The notes beneath the pieces are model-generated. The model worked only from the letters and a program-made list of their open reading frames with translations. It was not told the DNA's origin and searched no databases. The position numbers and the translations under genes were made by a program. Shown here piece by piece: positions 7,222-11,704 of a stretch of 11,704 bases of DNA; positions within the stretch are counted from its first letter, which is position 1, and every line of letters begins with the position of its first letter. The stretch is from UBA2160 sp964588665 (GTDB lineage Bacteria; Chloroflexota; Dehalococcoidia; Lucifugimonadales; UBA1123), in contig CAZPQQ010000093.1 in assembly GCA_964588665.1 (NCBI GenBank), positions 1 to 11,704 of the forward strand, read 5' to 3'.

Positions 7222-7377
7222 TCAAGATCGCGTGGAGCGAGCCTCGGGAATCGACAGTACGTTCGGCTCGTGACCGGGAGCGGGTTGTGCGTCTTGAGTG
7301 CACGAGTTCAGGTACGGGGCAGTCAGCCCAAGCAGTAATAGGGTGACGCCCATAAAGGTCGCTATCTTTCGCAGCAT
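7222..7377 (-). CDS. Small lipoprotein (51 residues), unknown function
   Basis: This short gene has a strong start: GGAGG (7384-7388) lies 6 bases before ATG 7377. The product begins MLRKIATFMGVTLLLLGLTA, a positive N-terminus and hydrophobic core, then reaches LNSC with Cys26, an acceptable lipobox for signal peptidase II. The mature part is only 26 residues (CTQDAQPAPGHEPN and a polar tail) and ends at TGA 7222. It would be a lipidated peptide at the cell surface or in the envelope. The first mature residues (C-T-Q-D-A-Q-P) resemble those of the NHL lipoprotein (C-A-Q-D-A-E-P), so it could also be the stump of a longer lipoprotein. There is no room downstream for more, because the convergent Nudix gene ends 19 bases away. 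Confidence 0.7.
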   Translation of the reverse strand: MLRKIATFMGVTLLLLGLTAPYLNSCTQDAQPAPGHEPNVLSIPEARSTRS

Positions 7378-7404
7378 GGAGCACCTCCGCTGGATTGAGG
7401 TTTG

Positions 7405-7433
7405 ATGATAGCAGACCGTCGCAGGCCTAAGAA
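7405..7433 (-). promoter_or_regulatory. Possible sigma-70-type promoter for the small lipoprotein gene
   Basis: On the minus strand, TTCTTA (7428-7433), a 17-base spacer and TATCAT (7405-7410, five of six matches to TATAAT) point at the ATG about 27 bases further on. The -35 box is weak. Confidence 0.35.
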
Positions 7434-7715
7434 GGAGAGAGGCAGAAGTTCAGCGTGAATCTGTCGCTGGCACGACCCACGAGAGCCGAAAACGACCTGG
7501 TTTCATCGACCGCACGCAGTCATCAACGCCCAGAATTCTGACGATGTCATTCTCAGCCCCAACCATGTGATGACGAACGAAGCGAGTTGATCTACCATGT
7601 CGTTATCGACCGATGGGTCACGAGCATAGACGAGCGGCTGCTAGATAGGTGAGGGCAGCCGGGTCCGTTCAATCGCGATGAATGCCCAGATTCGTCTTAC
7701 GACGGGTCCGGGTAG
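7434..7715. other. Intergenic region before the methyltransferase gene, no gene seen
   Basis: With the promoter just described, the gap between the two divergent genes is 338 bases. It contains only short frames without ribosome-binding sites. I see no clear promoter for the methyltransferase gene. Confidence 0.5.
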
Positions 7716-8459
7716 ATGGGGGACGCCGTGAAAGACTATGAACCGGTCTTGAGTTTTGGCGAAGACGCCGCCAAAAGGTACGACAACGTCGAACGAGGCG
7801 ATGAGGTTGAGGCCGTTGCATGGCTGGAGCAGATGGCAAAGGGCGGCCCCGCGCTGGAACTTGCGATCGGAACCGGCCGGATCGCGCTGCCGCTCACCGC
7901 TCGTGGAATCCGCGTCGACGGCATCGACTTCTCGTCCGCGATGGTCGCCCAGCTACGCGCCAAGGCTGGCGGTGCCGAGATCGACGTCACAATCGGCGAC
8001 TTCGCCGACGTTGCCGTCCCCGGCGCCTATCGACTGATCTACGTGGTCTTCAACACGCTGTTCAACCTATTGACTCAAGACGAACAGGTTCGGTGCTTCG
8101 AGAACGTCGCCGACCACCTCACCAACGACGGCGCCTTCGTGGTGGAGGCCTACGTGCCCGCCTTTCTACACCGCCTGCGCGACAATCAATACGTGGAGGC
8201 GGAAGCCATCGAAGTAAGCGAAGTCAAACTGGATGTGCTGCGCCACGACATGTCGACGCAGATGATCGAAGAGAGCCACGTGTCCCTTTCCCCCGGGGGA
8301 GTGCGCATGAACCCAATAGTTCAGCGGTACGCATGGCCGGCCGAACTCGACCTCATGGCGCGCATCGCAGGATTGCGGCTGAAGGAGCGATGGTCCGGTT
8401 GGAACCGAGAACCCTTCACTTCCGACAGCGACAACCTCGTGTCCGTCTACGGACGCTGA
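7716..8459 (+). CDS. Class I SAM-dependent methyltransferase
   Basis: The 247-residue protein shows the Rossmann-type SAM fold. Motif I is ALELAIGTGRIALPL with Glu48 and the Gly52-Thr53-Gly54 loop. The acidic end of strand 2 is VDGIDFSSAM with Asp71, and GDFADV (Asp95) follows. Motif IV is the strand YRLIYVVFNTLFNLLTQDEQ, and motif V/VI is AFVVEAYVP. The C-terminal half (about 150-245) has beta strands typical of small-molecule methyltransferases of the Methyltransf_11/25 type. The methyl acceptor is unknown. The start is uncertain: ATG 7716 has no clear ribosome site, while GTG 7728 has GGGGGA only 4 bases upstream. The difference is four residues and does not affect the fold. The APH-like gene follows on the same strand after 189 bases. 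Confidence 0.92.
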   Translation: MGDAVKDYEPVLSFGEDAAKRYDNVERGDEVEAVAWLEQMAKGGPALELAIGTGRIALPLTARGIRVDGIDFSSAMVAQLRAKAGGAEIDVTIGDFADVAVPGAYRLIYVVFNTLFNLLTQDEQVRCFENVADHLTNDGAFVVEAYVPAFLHRLRDNQYVEAEAIEVSEVKLDVLRHDMSTQMIEESHVSLSPGGVRMNPIVQRYAWPAELDLMARIAGLRLKERWSGWNREPFTSDSDNLVSVYGR

Positions 8460-8492
8460 CTTGGACAATCCGCAGGAAGCCGCCATTGCCAC

Positions 8493-8515
8493 CGCCGGGG
8501 TCGTCGCGACCGGCG
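8493..8515 (+). terminator. GC-rich hairpin after the methyltransferase gene
   Basis: CGCC-GG-GGTCG (8493-8503) pairs with CGACC-GGCG (8507-8515) around loop TCG, with two bulged G bases. It lies 33 bases past the stop codon. No T tract follows, so termination is only possible. Confidence 0.35.
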
Positions 8516-8637
8516 CCACGAATCCGCAAGCACGAGATTGCGACTGAAGCTCATTCAGCGCGATGCCACGCCCACGATCCGCCGTGGACGCAGATGATAA
8601 CCTGTAACACGGTTCAGGCATCTTCGTTTGCGCGAAG

Positions 8638-8643
8638 TGGAGG
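8638..8643 (+). promoter_or_regulatory. Ribosome-binding site deciding the start of the APH-like gene
   Basis: TGGAGG lies 5 bases before ATG 8649. It supports this start over the in-frame TTG at 8628. Confidence 0.7.
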
Positions 8644-8648
8644 CACAG

Positions 8649-9548
8649 ATGGAGCAGGTCCCCGAGGCATTCGTCGCGACGATCATCGACATTCACGGTG
8701 ATGCGGGCGCGGACTGGGTGCTGCGGCTTGGCGAGACGATAGCTCAGTGCGAGGAGCAGTGGTCTCTGCGGTCTCAATCGCCGTTCGCCGACCTGTCCTA
8801 CAACTTCGTGGCGCCGGTCGTTCGGGATGATTCCACGGAGGCGATCCTGAAGCTTGGAGTCCCGCATAACGAACTGAGGTGCGAGATCGACGCGTTGCGC
8901 CATATCGACGGCGGAGGGGCGGTCCGATTGCTCGGCGCCGACCCTGATCTGGGCGCGATTCTGCTTGAGCGGCTCAGCCCGGGTGCAACGCTCGACAGCG
9001 TCGTGGACGACGAACAAGTAACGTCGATTGCGGCACATGTGATGAAGCAACTGTGGCGGCCCGTTCCTTCCGAGCATGAGTTCCCTTCGGTCTGGGACTG
9101 GGCGACCGGCATCGGACGGCTGCGAAACCATTTCGAGGGCGAGACAGGTCCGTTCTCAACGCGGTTGGTTGAACGGGCCGAGGCGATCTACTCGGATTTC
9201 ATGATCATGGCCGGAGAGCCGATGTTGCTTCACGGCGACCTGCACCACGAAAACATCCTGTCGGCGGAACGCGATCCGTGGCTCGCAATCGACCCGAAGG
9301 GGGTGATCGGCGAGGCGGAATACGAGGTCGGCGCCTTCTTGCGCAATCACTTCTTGGACGCTCCGGAACCCGGCTGCCTCATGGCACGGCGGGTCGATCA
9401 GTTCGCAGAGGAGTTGGGATTCGATCGACAACGCATCATCGATTGGGGGCTGCCGCAAGCGGTGCTTTCAGCGTGGTGGAGCTTTGAGTCTCACGGGAAC
9501 GGCTGGGACGACGCCATAGCGTGCGCCGAGTTGTTGGCCAAGCTGTGA
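8649..9548 (+). CDS. Aminoglycoside 6-phosphotransferase (streptomycin 6-kinase) family protein
   Basis: The 299-residue protein matches the APH(6)/hydroxyurea phosphotransferase family along its length. The N-terminus has VPEAFVATII and DLSYNFVAPVVRDD, then the ATP-anchoring strand AILKLGVP with Lys68, and AVRLLGADPDLGAILLERLSPG. The catalytic loop is LLHGDLHHENIL with Asp197 and Asn202. The Mg-binding segment is AIDPKGVIGEAEYEVG with Asp215. In characterised members the enzyme phosphorylates the 6-hydroxyl of streptomycin, and others act on hydroxyurea. All catalytic residues are present, so it is probably an active kinase. Many such genes in environmental genomes are not resistance genes, and the natural substrate could be another sugar or cyclitol. 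No streptomycin-type biosynthesis genes are seen. It is convergent with family B copy 1. Confidence 0.9.
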   Translation: MEQVPEAFVATIIDIHGDAGADWVLRLGETIAQCEEQWSLRSQSPFADLSYNFVAPVVRDDSTEAILKLGVPHNELRCEIDALRHIDGGGAVRLLGADPDLGAILLERLSPGATLDSVVDDEQVTSIAAHVMKQLWRPVPSEHEFPSVWDWATGIGRLRNHFEGETGPFSTRLVERAEAIYSDFMIMAGEPMLLHGDLHHENILSAERDPWLAIDPKGVIGEAEYEVGAFLRNHFLDAPEPGCLMARRVDQFAEELGFDRQRIIDWGLPQAVLSAWWSFESHGNGWDDAIACAELLAKL

Positions 9549-9627
9549 GGGGCACTCCGCGATTGAGACCGTCGAGTCAACCGTGCGTGTCGGCGCAGGA
9601 ATGCGGGAGCGACGAGGGACCGTTCGT

Positions 9628-9645
9628 GCGCGCGAGTTTGCGCGC
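9628..9645. terminator. GCGCGC hairpin between convergent genes
   Basis: GCGCGC (9628-9633) and GCGCGC (9640-9645) flank the 6-base loop GAGTTT. It lies between the ends of the APH-like gene and family B copy 1. There is no T tract. Confidence 0.3.
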
Positions 9646-9695
9646 CGAGTTCGATATCGGCCGGAGGCTGCTGATGCGGCTGTTCTGGTACGAAG

Positions 9696-9878
9696 TTAGT
9701 CGGAGTCCTTATCCAGCCAAGCTGCGACATCCACGCCCATGAAGCGCATGCCTCGTGTGAACGTCATCCCCGATTGCACCTGCATGGTTCGGCTGCCGAT
9801 CGTGATCCTGGCCGAACGAACGCAGATCCACATCCCCCCAGGGTCTAACCTGAACGTGCTGCTGACGTTGTCTTCCAT
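9696..9878 (-). CDS. Family B small protein, copy 1 (60 residues, unknown function)
   Basis: I do not recognise this protein. It starts MEDNVSSTFRLD and is identical at 30 of 58 ungapped positions to the product of 10786-11013. Shared features are FR-x-D-x2-G-x-W-x-C-x-R (Trp17, Cys19), then I-x-IGSR-x-MQV and F-x-RG-x-RFMGVD-x2-AWLD at the C-terminus. It is basic, probably beta-rich and cytoplasmic, with no signal peptide. AAAGGA lies 6 bases before ATG 9878 (9885-9890). The frame stays open upstream to 10274, but copy 2 diverges ahead of the shared block and the ribosome site fits ATG 9878, so the long version is rejected. Nucleotide identity with copy 2 includes a 15-base exact match over the RFMGVD codons, which suggests duplication. 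Confidence 0.82.
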   Translation of the reverse strand: MEDNVSSTFRLDPGGMWICVRSARITIGSRTMQVQSGMTFTRGMRFMGVDVAAWLDKDSD

Positions 9879-10067
9879 GGCATTTCCTTTCGCATGCGAC
9901 AGCGCCGAACGAGAGGTCCAATCACTGCGGTGGACTCGTTCTCTGGGCGCCGCGCGCAAATCGCCGATACTCCCCGGAGGATCCGGCGACACCGATGGCA
10001 GCAACCGCTGCCGGTGACGCTTGAACCCCCTGCACGACATGAAACTGCTGGAACCTTCCGATTCTGT

Positions 10068-10107
10068 GGGACCTCCCTCCTTCGCCCGTTCGACGAGGGA
10101 GGTTCCC
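10068..10107. other. Strong inverted repeat in the divergent intergenic region
   Basis: GGGACCTCCCTC (10068-10079) pairs with GAGGGAGGT-T-CCC (10095-10107): 12 base pairs with one bulged T and a 15-base loop. No T tract follows on either strand. It lies about 190 bases upstream of family B copy 1. It could be an RNA leader hairpin, an operator or part of a small RNA. Confidence 0.5.
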
Positions 10108-10400
10108 GTGGGCAATGCAACTAACCGAAAACAGACGCGACCGATTCGATGTTGATCGCGATCATCGCGACCTCCGAACCGGTGGCGTCTTTCCCGTTTG
10201 CTCGACTGGAGTATGCCCGTGTTGATTTTCATTGGTTGTTCGCTTAGTTGATTCGATCTCGATCCACACAGCATTCATGTCAGATTAGTGGTGAATTACC
10301 TGAAATTGCTCTGGGCGCCCACACAAACTTAGTGAGTAAGAACCGCAAGTAGGCAAGAACGATGTGTAAAGGTTTCCACCTATGGGTTTGCGGCGCAGGC

Positions 10401-10429
10401 TTGTATTTCAGAGTTCAGGCACGTTTCAT
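10401..10429 (+). promoter_or_regulatory. Possible promoter of family A copy 2
   Basis: TTGTAT (10401-10406), a 17-base spacer and TTTCAT (10424-10429) lie about 37 bases before ATG 10467. Both boxes match the consensus only partly. The dyad TCACTGTGA (10431-10439) just downstream could be an operator. Confidence 0.25.
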
Positions 10430-10466
10430 CTCACTGTGAAATGAGCGGATATGAAGGAGCCTTGCG

Positions 10467-10691
10467 ATGCAATTCCAAGATACATTCGACATCAAGCACC
10501 TCTTTGTCGATCACCTGGATGCGCTGCGGGCTTACTGCAATCTGGTGACCCGATACGGCCAGAGGCTCACCGATGTCGAAAAAGAGGATAGGAAGCTCCG
10601 TGAACACCGGTACATCCAGGCCGGCCGCGCCTTTGGCCTCAGCGAGGGTGCATTGCGAAGCCTCATCCGCACCGACGTCGCACGTGAGTAG
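10467..10691 (+). CDS. Family A small protein, copy 2 (74 residues, unknown function)
   Basis: This is the second copy of the unrecognised small protein at 4951-5175, with the same length and no gap between them. GAAGGAG (10453-10459) lies 7 bases before the ATG. It keeps DHLDALRAY (15-23), KLR (43-45) and GRAFGLSEGALRSLI (53-67). It differs mostly at the N-terminal 9 residues, at positions 46-52, and in the last 7 residues. The conserved C-terminal block may be a helix-turn-helix. At about 47 percent identity the copies are old paralogs rather than a recent duplication. It is divergent from family B copy 1 and convergent with family B copy 2, so both families meet here. Confidence 0.86.
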   Translation: MQFQDTFDIKHLFVDHLDALRAYCNLVTRYGQRLTDVEKEDRKLREHRYIQAGRAFGLSEGALRSLIRTDVARE

Positions 10692-10720
10692 GTTGCGTCG
10701 CGATAGCGCGGAGTCGCAAC
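10692..10720. terminator. Hairpin directly after family A copy 2
   Basis: GTTGCG (10692-10697) pairs with CGCAAC (10715-10720), and inside them CGCG-ATAG-CGCG (10699-10710) can form a second stem. It begins at the base after the stop codon, between two convergent genes. No T tract follows. Confidence 0.45.
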
Positions 10721-10785
10721 GTGTCTGCGGACGCGTTGGGTTCGAAATCGATGGGGCGGGTCGAAGTCGGCTGACACGCGCAAGA

Positions 10786-11013
10786 TTACGCGCAAGTTCG
10801 ATCTAGCCAGGCGGTAATATCCACGCCCATGAATCGGACGCCTCTAACGAATTTCGTGCCCGGTAGCACCTGCATGCTCCGACTGCCGATAGGAATCGAC
10901 ACCAAACGTATACACGTCCACGACCCGTCAGCGTCAAATCTGAACGCGCGGCAAATGTAGTCTTCGGCACCGGATTCTGTATTTGCTTCAGAGGACTCCG
11001 TTGATCCAGCCAT
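10786..11013 (-). CDS. Family B small protein, copy 2 (75 residues, unknown function)
   Basis: This is the longer member of family B. A Ser/Glu/Thr-rich N-terminal tail (MAGSTESSEANTESGAED) precedes the conserved core: FRFDADGSWTCIR with Trp32 and Cys34, then IPIGSRSMQVLPG, F-VRGVRFMGVDITAWLD. The start is firm, because AAAGGAGG (11021-11028) lies 7 bases before ATG 11013. The 20 bases before both family B starts share GTCGCAT followed by AAAGGA, so the leader was duplicated along with the gene. No domain is recognised. The core is probably a compact beta fold, and the tail is likely disordered. It is convergent with family A copy 2. Confidence 0.84.
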   Translation of the reverse strand: MAGSTESSEANTESGAEDYICRAFRFDADGSWTCIRLVSIPIGSRSMQVLPGTKFVRGVRFMGVDITAWLDRTCA

Positions 11014-11020
11014 GACCGAG

Positions 11021-11028
11021 CCTCCTTT
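11021..11028 (-). promoter_or_regulatory. Ribosome-binding site deciding the start of family B copy 2
   Basis: AAAGGAGG on the minus strand lies 7 bases before ATG 11013. It excludes the in-frame ATG at 11046, which would add 11 residues. Confidence 0.8.
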
Positions 11029-11067
11029 GATGCGACGTTGAATCAACTCCAGGCGAGCTGATGAACA

Positions 11068-11241
11068 CTATGCAGCCTCTGGATTCAGTCGTGCGTTGAT
11101 CTCCTGCGCTTCGTACAATAGCCGTGAGAAAATGTATCGGGCATGCACTTGCATACCGCTTGCAGGCGACATTCGCCAGGTTGGCTTAAATTGGTGGCAA
11201 ACCAATGTCCGCACGGAGCGCCTGCCTGGGGTGTGCTTCAT
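11068..11241 (-). CDS. Possible 57-residue ORF upstream of family B copy 2
   Basis: This minus-strand frame begins MKHTPGRRSVRTLV and ends YIFSRLLYEAQEINARLNPE followed by two Ala. The last 25 residues look like an amphipathic helix. It ends 54 bases before the start of family B copy 2 on the same strand. There is no ribosome-binding site at ATG 11241 or at the internal ATG codons, and I recognise no family. A rival 84-residue frame lies on the opposite strand at 11096-11350 and is no better supported. It may be a small gene, a remnant, or chance. Confidence 0.25.
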   Translation of the reverse strand: MKHTPGRRSVRTLVCHQFKPTWRMSPASGMQVHARYIFSRLLYEAQEINARLNPEAA

Positions 11242-11434
11242 ATATGATGGCCAGTGGCGTCAAATCGTCGGCGGCCGCGACCGCGACCGCGATGCTCACA
11301 GGCTTCCAACTAACGGCCCTCCCCTAACCATCCTGAGCCGCAGCGAGTGATCTCGGCCACTTCGATACATGACTGCCTGAGGGGCCCTAGATTCTTCGGC
11401 TGCGGCCTCAGCAACTGTCTTAAATGTCAAGGAT
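11242..11434. other. Non-coding flank of the IS110-type element
   Basis: The stretch lies downstream of the transposase stop codon. It contains a short CGACCG tandem repeat near 11278 and the CTGAGG hairpin listed separately. The element's outer boundary lies somewhere here or further left, and I could not define it. Confidence 0.4.
11377..11411. other. Hairpin next to the transposase 3' end
   Basis: CTGAGG-GG-CC (11377-11386) pairs with GG-CCTCAG (11404-11411), leaving two unpaired G bases and a 17-base loop. It is 24 bases beyond the transposase stop. It could belong to the element end, to a bridge RNA or to a terminator. Confidence 0.35.
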
Positions 11435-11704
11435 TCAGACAAGCAATGCGGTGGCTGGCATGTATGGCGGTCCCCAGGTTGTGTTCCGTTTGACCATCAC
11501 GTTGAGTATGAGTAGTAGTTTCCGCATGCAGGCTGTCAGGGCGACTTTAGCGGGCTTGCCCGCAGCTCGCAATCGCTGGTAGAAGGCTTTGATGACTACA
11601 TTGTGTCTGGCAGCCGAAAGAGCAGCCATGTACAGCGCAGCGCGGATGGCAGGCCGACCTCCCCATATCGATCGCGTGCCTCGATACGCGCCGCTGTCTC
11701 GATT
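11435..11704 (-). CDS. IS110-family transposase, C-terminal part (rest outside window)
   Basis: The frame is open from the window edge and gives the last 89 residues. It matches the C-terminal Transposase_20 domain of IS110/IS1111 enzymes: NRDSGAYRGTRSIWGGRPAI, RAALYMAALSAARHN, VIKAFYQRL, AAGKPAKVALTACMRKLL and ILNVMV. This family pairs an N-terminal RuvC-like DEDD domain with a C-terminal domain that carries a catalytic serine, and recombination is guided by a bridge RNA. The Ser in the DSG motif may be that residue. The ending (KRNTTWGPPYMPATALLV) is somewhat unlike the usual C-terminus, so the tail may be altered. No frameshift or stop occurs in the visible part. Whether the upstream part is intact cannot be judged here. 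Confidence 0.93.
   Translation of the reverse strand, partial: NRDSGAYRGTRSIWGGRPAIRAALYMAALSAARHNVVIKAFYQRLRAAGKPAKVALTACMRKLLLILNVMVKRNTTWGPPYMPATALLV
11435..11704 (-). mobile_element. Insertion sequence of the IS110/IS1111 family, partial
   Basis: The assignment rests on the transposase alone. One end lies beyond the window and the other is not defined. IS110 elements often lack inverted repeats and target duplications, so the absence of visible ends is expected. Confidence 0.75.

Larger units (their letters stand above)
9879..10466. other. Long non-coding region between divergent small genes
   Basis: These 588 bases separate family B copy 1 (minus) from family A copy 2 (plus). The half from about 10125 is visibly richer in A/T than the rest of the window. 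It contains a strong hairpin (10068-10107), a TCGCGA-TCA-TCGCGA dyad near 10157 and a weak promoter next to the plus-strand gene. Short frames here lack good ribosome sites and similarity to known proteins. Confidence 0.5.

Noticed and set aside
7503..7640. Minus-strand frame encoding MVDQLASFVITWLG... and ending in FWALMTACGR
   Set aside because: It reads somewhat like a protein, but has only 31 codons from its ATG, no ribosome-binding site and no certain family. It could be a remnant or chance.
9696..10274. A 192-codon version of family B copy 1
   Set aside because: The extra 132 residues have low-quality composition, copy 2 lacks them, and the ribosome-binding site fits ATG 9878.
10162..10278. 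A 38-codon minus-strand frame in the long divergent region
   Set aside because: There is no ribosome-binding site, no paralog in the window and no recognisable pattern.
11274..11292. Tandem CGACCG-type repeat
   Set aside because: There are only two to three units, too few to be a CRISPR, a replication origin or a meaningful satellite.
11096..11350. An 84-codon plus-strand frame
   Set aside because: It has no ribosome-binding site or known pattern, it includes the low-complexity RDRDRD from a short tandem repeat, and it overlaps another weak frame.

Overview
The window is GC-rich bacterial DNA with tightly spaced, mostly single-gene transcription units on both strands. Gene content suggests an uncultured, free-living environmental bacterium. 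The evidence is a NarL-type regulator, a ThDP-dependent enzyme beside an MFS carrier of the oxalate/formate-antiporter type, lipoproteins with Pro/Ala-rich linkers, and a streptomycin-kinase-like protein. The style resembles Chloroflexota (Dehalococcoidia/SAR202-like), but that placement is an inference and no marker gene here proves it.

Layout. Bases 1-244 hold the DNA-binding end of a LuxR/NarL response regulator, followed convergently by an orphan HicB-like protein (266-460, minus). A ThDP-dependent acetolactate-synthase-like enzyme (672-2321) ends at a strong 12-bp hairpin and is followed by a 12-helix MFS transporter (2484-3740). Next come a lipoprotein with a fibronectin-III-like and a discoidin-like domain (3871-4854), a convergent 74-residue small protein (4951-5175, minus), a six-repeat NHL propeller lipoprotein (5528-6571) and a Nudix hydrolase (6714-7202). 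Convergent to the Nudix gene lies a 51-residue lipoprotein gene with a strong ribosome-binding site (7222-7377, minus). A class I SAM methyltransferase (7716-8459) and an APH(6)/streptomycin 6-kinase family protein (8649-9548) follow.

The right end (9.6-11.7 kb) is different: short genes, long non-coding stretches with hairpins, somewhat lower GC, and at the edge the C-terminal part of an IS110-family transposase (11435-11704, minus). It carries two unrecognised small-protein families, each with two copies in this window. Family A (74 residues, about 47 percent identical) is at 4951-5175 and 10467-10691. Family B (60 and 75 residues, about 52 percent identical over 58 positions) is at 9696-9878 and 10786-11013. 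All four copies have good Shine-Dalgarno sequences, and three of them sit together within 1.3 kb. This is the best candidate for something undescribed.

How genes may work together. The ThDP enzyme and MFS carrier could handle one small organic acid (import and C-C bond chemistry), but the hairpin between them argues against a simple operon. The three lipoproteins point to cell-surface functions. The methyltransferase and the phosphotransferase are adjacent and co-directional, but 189 bases and a hairpin separate them. No tRNA, rRNA or CRISPR array was seen.
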